Below, piece by piece: positions 7,088-13,504 of a DNA stretch of 13,504 nucleotides. Every line of letters begins with the position of its first letter. Positions within the stretch are counted from its first letter, which is position 1. Position numbers and translations under genes: made by a program. Origin of the DNA: Pseudomonadota bacterium (lineage in GTDB: Bacteria > Pseudomonadota > Gammaproteobacteria > SZUA-229); assembly GCA_015222965.1 (NCBI GenBank), contig JADFWF010000252.1, forward strand, positions 1 through 13,504. Direction: 5' to 3'. The notes beneath the pieces are model-generated. The model worked only from the letters and a program-made list of their open reading frames with translations, was not told the DNA's origin and did not search any database.

Positions 7088-7108
7088 TTTTTTATAACTG
7101 CACCGTAA

Positions 7109-7149
7109 TACATACAATGTAAAGAGAAGTACATATTTTGATAGATGTA
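7109..7149 (+). repeat. Alternating TACAT/ATGTA inverted repeats upstream of ccoG
   Basis: TACAT (7109-7113), ATGTA (7117-7121), TACAT (7130-7134) and ATGTA (7145-7149) alternate in the 107-base gap before ccoG. The first pair forms the palindrome TACAT-ACA-ATGTA. The four arms could form mutually exclusive small hairpins or a set of operator half-sites. The region is AT-rich, so chance is a real explanation. I see no convincing promoter here. Confidence 0.3.
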
Positions 7150-7194
7150 TTTTTGTTATGTCTATAAATAACAGTATCAGGTAATAAACTAATA

Positions 7195-8637
7195 ATGTCT
7201 GAAGAGAAATCCACGGATAAGAGTAAAGTCATCGACACCACAGTCGAAGATGCAAAGCTGAGTACTGAAGTAGAGCAGTCACTCTACGCTAAACGCCAGA
7301 AAATCTATCCGCGTGAAGTCCACGGCATGTTTGCTGCACTGCGTACCATGGGTGTAGCGACACTGCTGGGTCTGTATTACATCATTCCCTGGTTACAGTG
7401 GGATGAGCGCCAGGCAGTCTTGTTCGACCTGCCTGAACGAAAGTTTTACATCCTCAATATGGTGTTCTGGCCGCAGGATTTTTTCTACCTTGCCTTATTA
7501 TTGATCGTTGCCGCATTAGGATTATTCTTTGTTACTGCACTTGCCGGTCGTGTCTGGTGTGGTTATGCATGCCCGCAGACGGTATGGACAGAAGCATTTT
7601 TGTGGATAGAGCGAAAGGTCGAAGGCTCACGTCCGCAACAGATGAAGCTGGATAAACAGCCGAATTCTTTCCGAAAGGTTCGAATCAAAGCTACCAAACA
7701 TTTTATCTGGCTGGCATTTTCTATTTTTACCGGGCTGACCTTTGTTGGTTATTTTTCACCACTACGTGAACTGGCGGTAAACTTTCTTACTTTTAATAAC
7801 GGTCCCTGGGAAACTTTCTGGATATATTTTTATGCCTTTGCAACCTACGGAAATGCCGGCTGGTTAAGAGAGCAGGTATGTCTGTACATGTGCCCTTACG
7901 CACGTTTTCAGAGTGCGATGTTTGACCCTGATACGATGATTATCTCATTTGATGAGTCTCGTGGTCTGCCTAAAGGTCCAAGGAAAAAAACGCTCGATAA
8001 AGTTGAAGCTGGTCTGGGTGACTGTATCGACTGTACCATCTGTGTACAGGTGTGCCCGACGGGTATCGATATACGTGATGGTTTGCAATACCAGTGCATA
8101 GGCTGCGCTGCCTGTATCGACGCATGTGATGATGTCATGGACAAGATGGGTTATGACCATGGTCTGATCCGTTATACCACTGAAAACACTTTGAAAGGCC
8201 AACATACAGAAATATTCCGCCCTCGCATGGTCGTTTATGCACTAATCCTGATCGGTATAACCCTCGGTGCTTTTTATTCTATTCTGACACGTTCGCCGAT
8301 CGGTATGGATGTGATACGTGATCGAAACAGTCTGTACCGTGAGACCAATGAAGGTTTGATAGAAAATGTTTATATCATAAAACTTTTAAACATGGATAAT
8401 CAGGATCATAGTTATACTTTGACCGCAGAGGGTATACCGGAGTTGATCCTTAAGAAAGACGCTACAGAGATCGTCGTAAAAAGTGGTGAAGTTGTTGAGC
8501 TGCCGGTTCGTGTACAGGTTGATGCGTATAACTTGAAGAAGCGCAGTAACGAGATCACCTTTACCTTGAAGGCGATAGGCTTTGATGAGTTAAGCGTTGT
8601 AGAAGAAGCACGATTCCTGGGGCCTAAGTTTAAATAA
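7195..8637 (+). CDS. ccoG: Polyferredoxin-type cbb3 oxidase assembly protein CcoG (FixG/RdxA)
   Basis: Membrane iron-sulfur protein; in Rhodobacter capsulatus CcoG is reported to reduce Cu(II) to Cu(I) for delivery to the oxidase copper centre. The 480-residue length is normal. After a soluble N-terminus come membrane helices near 50-66, 93-117, 168-188 and 203-222. Cysteine pairs are CGYACP (C122, C126) and CLYMCP (C229, C233). Two ferredoxin-like clusters follow: C277-x2-C280-x2-C283-x3-C287 and C301-x2-C304-x2-C307-x3-C311. A last helix (about 345-362) precedes a C-terminal immunoglobulin-like domain (about 385-480) typical of FixG. The ATG at 7195 has only a weak AGG about 15 bases upstream. 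All cluster cysteines are present. Confidence 0.96.
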   Translation: MSEEKSTDKSKVIDTTVEDAKLSTEVEQSLYAKRQKIYPREVHGMFAALRTMGVATLLGLYYIIPWLQWDERQAVLFDLPERKFYILNMVFWPQDFFYLALLLIVAALGLFFVTALAGRVWCGYACPQTVWTEAFLWIERKVEGSRPQQMKLDKQPNSFRKVRIKATKHFIWLAFSIFTGLTFVGYFSPLRELAVNFLTFNNGPWETFWIYFYAFATYGNAGWLREQVCLYMCPYARFQSAMFDPDTMIISFDESRGLPKGPRKKTLDKVEAGLGDCIDCTICVQVCPTGIDIRDGLQYQCIGCAACIDACDDVMDKMGYDHGLIRYTTENTLKGQHTEIFRPRMVVYALILIGITLGAFYSILTRSPIGMDVIRDRNSLYRETNEGLIENVYIIKLLNMDNQDHSYTLTAEGIPELILKKDATEIVVKSGEVVELPVRVQVDAYNLKKRSNEITFTLKAIGFDELSVVEEARFLGPKFK

Positions 8638-8678
8638 TGATAATCCGCCCCTACAATAAACGATCACTCTAAAATACT

Positions 8679-9197
8679 ATGCAAAACATAATGCAATCAG
8701 AAAAACCAAGCAAACCCTGGCACCAATATCCACTGGTATGGATGATGTTAGCCATCCCGTTTTCTGCCGTCATCATGGGTGTCGTCATGATCTGGCTGGC
8801 GATAGATACCGATGATGGCCTGGTGGTTGATGATTATTATAAACAGGGACTGGAAATTAACCGTGTGATCGAACGCGATAAAAAAGCTGCGGAACTGGGT
8901 TTAAGCGCCATCATCGAATTTGATAACAGCACGAGGCTTATCAAGATAGCATTCGATAAAGGCTTGCTTGAATCGTACCCAAAAAGTTTGCCGTTACAGC
9001 TGCAGCACGCGACACGCGAAAATAGTGACATAACCGTTTTGTTAGACCACGGCATGGCTGATCAGTATATCGGTCACGTCAACCAGTCGATAACTGAAGG
9101 TATCTGGTATTTTAAGATTGCAGATGCTGACTGGAAACTTAGTGAACGTAGTCATGTTCGCTCTAACAATATAATCCATCTGCAAAGCAATTATTAA
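8679..9197 (+). CDS. ccoH: cbb3 oxidase assembly protein CcoH (FixH family)
   Basis: Single-helix membrane protein required for cbb3 assembly or stability; it associates with the oxidase in species where this was studied. The 172-residue protein has one helix (about 18-41), then the hallmark segment DDYYKQGLEINRVIERD (51-67) and a periplasmic beta-rich domain. The likely start is the ATG at 8679, with another in-frame ATG at 8691 that is equally compatible with the helix; no clear ribosome site separates them. It follows ccoG by 41 bases and appears to be the last gene of the oxidase locus. ccoI, which usually comes next, is instead upstream and divergent here. Confidence 0.9.
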   Translation: MQNIMQSEKPSKPWHQYPLVWMMLAIPFSAVIMGVVMIWLAIDTDDGLVVDDYYKQGLEINRVIERDKKAAELGLSAIIEFDNSTRLIKIAFDKGLLESYPKSLPLQLQHATRENSDITVLLDHGMADQYIGHVNQSITEGIWYFKIADADWKLSERSHVRSNNIIHLQSNY

Positions 9198-9301
9198 GTA
9201 ACGCGGTCTTATCAGCGGTTATACAAAAGCGCTGTTGTACCCTGTATACTCTGCCGAACGGTCAGTTCTTATCGCTTTTATCAGGTGTTACAGAAGACTA
9301 A

Positions 9302-10204
9302 ATGAAAAAAATAATCGGTCTGATCCTGTTCATAAATTCCTCCGCTGTTATATCTGAAGAAAACAGTCACGATGTAACGAAGACTTCACCAACACAGGCC
9401 CCGCCAGCAGAAAATTTGCTGGAGGACAGGTTGATAAAAAGACGTATTGCCGAAGCGGACCAGCTTTCACTCATTCCCTACCGGGAAAATTACCTGGTTT
9501 ATTCCTATCTGATCAATGGCGTAAACCAGCAACCGATCGATGATGCATTTCCAAATGAAGAGCATTCTTTCCGTGATTATGAATTACAGTTTCAGCTGAG
9601 TTTTATGGTGCCATTGTGGACCGATATTCTGGATGCACCTGTGAGCCTCTACGGTGCCTATACCAACCGTTCATTCTGGCAGTTCTTTGATCCCGAAGAT
9701 TCCAGGCCTTTCCGCGAAACCAATCATGAACCGGAACTCTGGGTCTCCTGGTATTACGATTTTAAATGGGGCGACCTGAATGCACCGATGATATGGTTTG
9801 GCTTTCGTCATCAGTCAAATGGTCAGTATGTCAGCATGTCCCGGGGCTGGAACCGCTGGTATGTGAAAGCATTTGCTGATTATCAGCGCTTGTCGTTTTC
9901 ACTTATACACTGGGATCGTCTGCAGGGCGGTGCACCGGAGGACAGGCAGTATGATTATGAAAAATTTATCGGCAATGGTGAGATAGAACTGGATTATGCT
10001 TTTAATAAAAGTGATCTTGGTTTGAAATATGCCTATAGTCTTGCGGGCACTGAGTTTGGCTCGGTAACCGCAGAGTTCAGTCATCCGATTTCACCTACGA
10101 TCGCGTTTTATGTCAGATACTTTAATGGTTACGGTGAAAGCCTGATCGATGTGGAATACAAATCAGAAACTATCAGTATGGGTATTAAGTTAAACGAATG
10201 GTAG
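9302..10204 (+). CDS. pldA: Outer-membrane phospholipase A (OMPLA, PldA family)
   Basis: Outer-membrane beta-barrel lipase that hydrolyses phospholipids mislocalised to the outer leaflet; family members need calcium and dimerise. The 300-residue protein starts with a signal peptide (MKKIIGLILF..., likely cut near residue 18), then a low-complexity linker and a barrel from about 60 on. Catalytic residues match E. coli H142-S144-N156 with identical spacing: H170 and S172 in FRHQSNGQ and N184 in SRGWNRW. Other family segments are FWQFFD (125-130), PFRETNHEPEL (136-146) and a YGESLIDV stretch near the end. It is 104 bases downstream of ccoH; a TATACT at 9245-9250 could be the -10 of its own promoter but lacks a -35. 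It is followed after 88 bases by another lipid hydrolase gene. Confidence 0.95.
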   Translation: MKKIIGLILFINSSAVISEENSHDVTKTSPTQAPPAENLLEDRLIKRRIAEADQLSLIPYRENYLVYSYLINGVNQQPIDDAFPNEEHSFRDYELQFQLSFMVPLWTDILDAPVSLYGAYTNRSFWQFFDPEDSRPFRETNHEPELWVSWYYDFKWGDLNAPMIWFGFRHQSNGQYVSMSRGWNRWYVKAFADYQRLSFSLIHWDRLQGGAPEDRQYDYEKFIGNGEIELDYAFNKSDLGLKYAYSLAGTEFGSVTAEFSHPISPTIAFYVRYFNGYGESLIDVEYKSETISMGIKLNEW

Positions 10205-10292
10205 TGTTTGCTGTCTCGTTTCGGTGTATGGAAGTTTGTAAAGTGCAATTATTTTTTATCCGTGTTTGCTATCATCTTGTATGGATAGTCTT

Positions 10293-11282
10293 ATGAAAAT
10301 AGTATCTTGTATTTTGATGTTAGCAACTGCAATGCCTCTGCATGCAGAGACCAGAGGCCACGCTTCATTTATCTTTGAAAACGATGCTTTTTTAAACCAG
10401 GATAATGGCTTTACAAATGGTATTGCATTTCAATGGGGTTATGCGCCTTTCGATGAGTTTGATGATAGTTATACACCATCATGGATCCAGTATTTAACAG
10501 AAGATTTGTATATAAGTACCATGCCAGACAAACACAGGGCGATCGGCTACTTTGTGTTTCAGGATATGGACACACCAAATGATATTTCAAAGAAGGAACT
10601 GCAGGAAGATGATGTGCCTTATGCCGGTGTTTTAGGCTGGACGGTAACGCAGCACGCATTTGATGAAAAAGTTTCTGATAACCTGTCGCTAACTCTGGGT
10701 ATCGTCGGACCATTATCTTTAGCAGAGCAATCGCAAACTGTTATTCATGAAATTATTAATGCTGATCAGCCGCAGGGATGGGACAATCAGATCAGGCATG
10801 AACCCGTGTTCAGACTGGCGATTGGCCGCAATTGGCGATTGCTGGATGCTCTGGTAGCCGGGGATTTTGGTTTTGATGTTATAGCTTTGTCGCAGGCTGG
10901 TATCGGCAACCTTGTCAGCGATGTAAATGCTGGACTAACGTTCAGGTTAGGTACGTCCTTACATAAGACTTTTCCGACAATAATCGTTATCCCCAGCAAA
11001 GAATTTAACCTGCTGGCTGCATCAGCTAAAAATTCTTTTCATTTATATTTTAGTGCGGTGCTGAGATATGTGGCTAACGATATTAGAATCGAAGGTAATA
11101 CATTTAAAGACAGTCACTATCAGGAATTGAAGCACGAACAGTATGTTGTTACAGCGGGATTGAATGTAAATATTGCTGGAGTAGCCGTGTCGTTGAGTTA
11201 TATTGACCCCTCGATGCAGTTTGAAGGGCAGTCGACAGTAGAAGATCCATTTGGTGAATTAGCTGTATCATGGACTTTTTGA
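10293..11282 (+). CDS. lpxR: LpxR-like lipid A 3'-O-deacylase (DUF2219 family)
   Basis: Predicted outer-membrane barrel enzyme. LpxR proteins remove the 3'-acyloxyacyl chain of lipid A in a calcium-dependent way. From the ATG at 10293 it has 329 residues and a clear signal peptide MKIVSCILMLATAMPLHA cut before E19. An in-frame ATG at 10281 would add four residues (MDSL) and is less natural; the weak GGAT at 10283-10286 fits the later start. Family motifs are FENDAFLNQDNGFTNG (28-43; N30 and D31 match the active-site Asn-Asp), DVPYAG (107-112) and LGIVGP (135-140), with H152 in QTVIHEI as the likely catalytic histidine. The C-terminus ends in aromatic WTF, as in barrels. Pairing with pldA on the same strand suggests a shared outer-leaflet role. 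Exact substrate is inferred. Confidence 0.85.
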   Translation: MKIVSCILMLATAMPLHAETRGHASFIFENDAFLNQDNGFTNGIAFQWGYAPFDEFDDSYTPSWIQYLTEDLYISTMPDKHRAIGYFVFQDMDTPNDISKKELQEDDVPYAGVLGWTVTQHAFDEKVSDNLSLTLGIVGPLSLAEQSQTVIHEIINADQPQGWDNQIRHEPVFRLAIGRNWRLLDALVAGDFGFDVIALSQAGIGNLVSDVNAGLTFRLGTSLHKTFPTIIVIPSKEFNLLAASAKNSFHLYFSAVLRYVANDIRIEGNTFKDSHYQELKHEQYVVTAGLNVNIAGVAVSLSYIDPSMQFEGQSTVEDPFGELAVSWTF

Positions 11283-11376
11283 TTAATTAAGATAACTGCT
11301 CGCGTCGTAATGGCCATCACTTATTTGGCGACGGTGGTATTTTGTGATTTATAGATTTTTTGGTTTAGGAAATTAA

Positions 11377-12375
11377 ATGAAAATATTAAAACAGGCTGTA
11401 CTATTAATTATTGTCATTGCGGTAATCGTCGCAGGCTGGTTTTACTGGCAGCACGGTCTGCTGTATCCATCAACGGATGATGCCTATCTAAAAGCCAATG
11501 TCATTCAGATAGCGCCTCAGGTCAGTGGACGAATCGTCGAATTGGATGTTATAGCGCATCAAAAAGTATCAAAAGGCCAGTTACTGTTGAAAATTGATCC
11601 ATTACCATATCAGTATGCCCTTGAGCAGGCACGGGCAGCCTATGATCTGGCTACAAAACAGGTCAGTGTACAGGCTGCAAATGTCGTATCGGCGCGGTCG
11701 AATGTGATGCGGGCTCAAGCTGCTTTAACCGATGCAAATAGTCACGCAAAACGTATGGGGTTGCTGGTTAAAAAAGGTTTAGTCAATAAAGATGAATCCG
11801 AACATGCCGACTCAGTGCGTCGTCAGTCTCAGGCTGCAATGGACGCAACAAAGTCTGAATTAAAGAAAGCGATTAAGGCACTGGGTAAAAATAGTGTCGA
11901 TAATGCTGACATCAGAAAAGCTGCAGCTATGCTGGCACAGGCTAAATATGATTTGGATAACACCAGTATCATCGCAAGAAGCTCTGGCGTGCTGGGTGAT
12001 GTGGATATACGTGTTGGTAATATTGTTCGATCTAATCAGCCATTGTTTCCTATGGTTGAAGATCATGAGTTCTGGATAGAAGCCAATTTTAAAGAGACTG
12101 ACTTACAGCGAATCAAACTCGGTCAGGCAGTAACGATAGAGTTGGATATGTACCCGGGTACATTAATTGAAGGAATAATAGAAAGTGTTTCACCGGCCAG
12201 TGGAGCCAGCTTCTCATTGTTACCGCCTGAGAATGCGACCGGTAACTGGGTGAAGGTAACGCAGAGGTTTCCGGTTCGTATTCGCGTGGTGAAAAGTGAA
12301 GGTCTTCCTGAATTACGTATTGGTTCTAGTGCTTCTGTGGCGGTTGATACTGTGAATGCTGTCATAAACAAATAA
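11377..12375 (+). CDS. emrA: HlyD-family periplasmic adaptor of a drug efflux pump (EmrA-like)
   Basis: Membrane-fusion adaptor that links an inner-membrane transporter to an outer-membrane channel. The 332-residue protein has one N-terminal anchor helix (about 7-22). The biotinyl-lipoyl-like start DDAYLKANVIQIAPQVSGRI lies at 34-53, with its second half near 195-225. An alpha-helical hairpin occupies about 79-195, and a beta-barrel domain with EANFKETDLQRIKLGQ follows (235-250). The late segment SPASGASFSLLPPENATGNW is typical of EmrA-type proteins. AGGA at 11367-11370 lies 6 bases before the ATG. The following DHA2 transporter gene, 136 bases downstream, is its natural partner. The outer-membrane factor is not in this window. 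Confidence 0.92.
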   Translation: MKILKQAVLLIIVIAVIVAGWFYWQHGLLYPSTDDAYLKANVIQIAPQVSGRIVELDVIAHQKVSKGQLLLKIDPLPYQYALEQARAAYDLATKQVSVQAANVVSARSNVMRAQAALTDANSHAKRMGLLVKKGLVNKDESEHADSVRRQSQAAMDATKSELKKAIKALGKNSVDNADIRKAAAMLAQAKYDLDNTSIIARSSGVLGDVDIRVGNIVRSNQPLFPMVEDHEFWIEANFKETDLQRIKLGQAVTIELDMYPGTLIEGIIESVSPASGASFSLLPPENATGNWVKVTQRFPVRIRVVKSEGLPELRIGSSASVAVDTVNAVINK

Positions 12376-12396
12376 GGATTTTCTCACATGCTGTCA

Positions 12397-12462
12397 ATCG
12401 CGGTTCACGAAACTGCTCCTGCAAGGGGATGCGTCTGTAGGAGCGGAATCTTGTTCCGCGAT
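12397..12462. repeat. Pair of inverted REP-like elements (REPIN layout) between emrA and emrB
   Basis: The right copy (12437-12462) begins with GTAGGAGCGGAA, has a six-pair stem GCGGAA/TTCCGC around TCTTG, and ends GCGAT. GTAG at the 5' end of a GC-rich hairpin is the hallmark of REP elements mobilised by RAYT transposases. The left copy (12397-12422) is the diverged reverse complement, sharing ATCGCGG and CTCCT-GC at matching positions. The spacer is 14 bases. Such pairs are non-autonomous mobile elements scattered through many gammaproteobacterial genomes. Transcribed, the two copies could fold on each other. Confidence 0.7.
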
Positions 12463-12511
12463 GCGGTGCTAAAATTTCAACCTGGCAATGACAGGATAAA
12501 AGCCATATATA

Positions 12512-13504
12512 ATGAATCCACCGGCTGAACAAATAAGCACAGCCCGCTTATGGCTACTAAGCATCACACTGGTGCTCGCGTCATTTATGGTGGTTGTCGA
12601 TATGACTATCGCCAATGTTGCACTGCCTCATATGATGGGCACGCTGGGCGCGACCTCCGAGCAGATTACCTGGGTATTAACTTCTTACACTATTGCTGAA
12701 GCAATCTTTATTCCTTTAACTGCTTATTTTGCGACACGTTTAGGTGAGCGAACTCTATTGCTCGTGTCAGTCTCTGGTTTTGTTATCTGTTCAGCATTGT
12801 GCGGGCAGGCAGATTCACTGGATTCGATGATAGTGTATCGTATCGTGCAGGGGATGATGGGCGCTTCGATCATACCGCTAACCCAGTCTTTGATGGTGCG
12901 TTATTTTCCGAAAGATAAAAAAGATCTGGCGATGGCAATCTGGGGTATCGGCATCATGATGGGACCTGTCGTTGGCCCGACACTGGGCGGGTATATCACG
13001 ACCTATTCAGACTGGCGCTGGATCTTTTACGTCAATGTGCCTGTAGGTCTCTGCGCACTGGCATTGATCTGGTGGTTGATCGAACAGACTGAACGTTCCG
13101 TTGCAAAAGTTGACTGGACCATGATCGCATTTATGGCGCTGGGTATAGGGGCGCTGCAGGCATTCCTGGATCAGGGAAACATGCATGACTGGTTCGAATC
13201 ACAGCAGATAAAGATTTTATTTTTATTATCGATCCTCGGTTTCTCAGTATTTATTTATCGTGCGTGGAATGATGAAAAAAGTGTGGTGCCACTTCGTCTG
13301 TTGAAGGATAAAAACTTATTGCTGTCATCATTGTTAATGGCGGTGTTATCGATCGCATTATTCGGTACCGTGGTAATACAGCCGATGATGATGGAAGGTC
13401 TGATGGGATATCCACCTGATATTGCCGGCCTGGTGATGATGCCAAGAGGTCTGGCAGAAGCGGCGGGTATGATGTCGGCAGTTGTTCTCGTGCGCTATGT
13501 TAAC
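12512..13504 (+). CDS. emrB: DHA2-family drug:H+ antiporter (EmrB-like), C-terminus cut by window edge
   Basis: Inner-membrane proton-driven multidrug exporter of the major facilitator superfamily, 14-helix branch. The frame is open from the ATG at 12512 to the right edge (331 residues); the family averages about 500, so the last helices are missing. Helix 1 contains VVVDMTIANVALP with D30, the conserved acidic residue of DHA2 proteins. RIVQGMMGAS (110-119) is the helix 4 region, and GIGIMMGPVVGPTLGG (145-160) is antiporter motif C. SDWRWIFYVNVPVG (166-179) is another EmrB hallmark. The nearest purine-rich site, AGGAT, is 14 bases upstream, so initiation looks weak. The gene follows emrA and the inverted REP pair and should form an EmrAB-type pump with it. 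Confidence 0.93.
   Translation, partial: MNPPAEQISTARLWLLSITLVLASFMVVVDMTIANVALPHMMGTLGATSEQITWVLTSYTIAEAIFIPLTAYFATRLGERTLLLVSVSGFVICSALCGQADSLDSMIVYRIVQGMMGASIIPLTQSLMVRYFPKDKKDLAMAIWGIGIMMGPVVGPTLGGYITTYSDWRWIFYVNVPVGLCALALIWWLIEQTERSVAKVDWTMIAFMALGIGALQAFLDQGNMHDWFESQQIKILFLLSILGFSVFIYRAWNDEKSVVPLRLLKDKNLLLSSLLMAVLSIALFGTVVIQPMMMEGLMGYPPDIAGLVMMPRGLAEAAGMMSAVVLVRYVN

Noticed and set aside
7138..7151. TTGAT-AGAT-GTATT as an FNR box before ccoG
   Set aside because: The right half-site matches at only one base, and no -10 lies at the expected distance.
9213..9234. Hairpin CAGCG/CGCTG after ccoH as a terminator of the oxidase operon
   Set aside because: The stem has only five pairs with a 12-base loop, and no T tract follows.
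10411..10713. Minus-strand ORF of 100 codons opposite lpxR
   Set aside because: It is antisense to the conserved LpxR motif region, and its translation has no family character.
11303..11333. CGTCG ... CGACG inverted repeat between lpxR and emrA
   Set aside because: The arms are five bases with a 21-base separation, and the inner pairing needs a large bulge. No T tract follows, so neither a terminator nor an operator is supported.
1..13504. Mobile genetic element, phage, defence system or CRISPR
   Set aside because: No transposase, integrase, nuclease, toxin-antitoxin pair or repeat-spacer array is visible. The only mobile-element trace is the REP pair at 12397-12462.

Overview
The window looks like a chromosomal segment of a gammaproteobacterium with moderate GC content. 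The evidence is an Anr/FNR-type regulator beside a full cbb3 oxidase locus, a Pseudomonas-like CcoI N-terminus, and typical gram-negative outer-membrane enzymes (PldA, LpxR). I cannot name the genus from sequence alone. There are no rRNA or tRNA genes, insertion sequences, phage genes or CRISPR arrays.

Layout. Positions 1-1680 (minus strand) hold the N-terminal 560 residues of the copper P-type ATPase CcoI, cut by the left edge. Diverging from it is an FNR/Anr-type oxygen-sensing regulator (1827-2567). All remaining genes are on the plus strand. A Yip1-family membrane protein (2773-3372) comes next, preceded by a candidate FNR/Anr-dependent promoter. The cbb3 oxidase structural genes follow: ccoN (3478-4902), ccoO (4915-5529), a short GTG-started ccoQ (5558-5737) and ccoP (5846-6748). 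After them come a small unrecognised two-helix membrane protein (6794-7087) and the assembly genes ccoG (7195-8637) and ccoH (8679-9197). Beyond the oxidase lie two outer-membrane lipid hydrolases, phospholipase A (9302-10204) and an LpxR-like lipid A 3'-O-deacylase (10293-11282). The window ends with an EmrA/EmrB-type drug efflux pair (11377-12375 and 12512 to the right edge).

How it fits together. The FNR/Anr protein keeps all four cluster cysteines and should sense low oxygen. It probably activates the promoter before the Yip1 gene, so that the high-affinity oxidase is made under microaerobic conditions. CcoG (copper reduction), CcoI (copper export to the periplasm) and CcoH (assembly) serve maturation of CcoNOQP. 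The hydrolase pair and efflux pair are envelope functions with no evident link to respiration.

The least ordinary signals are non-coding. Three hairpins sit in the gaps around ccoN, ccoQ/ccoP and ccoP/next gene. Two FNR-like boxes lie at one promoter, one at the activating distance and one over the core promoter. A pair of inverted REP-like sequences (REPIN layout) lies between emrA and emrB. Two membrane proteins embedded in the oxidase locus (the Yip1 protein and the 97-residue protein) have no established role in it. I did not find a clearly new multi-gene system.
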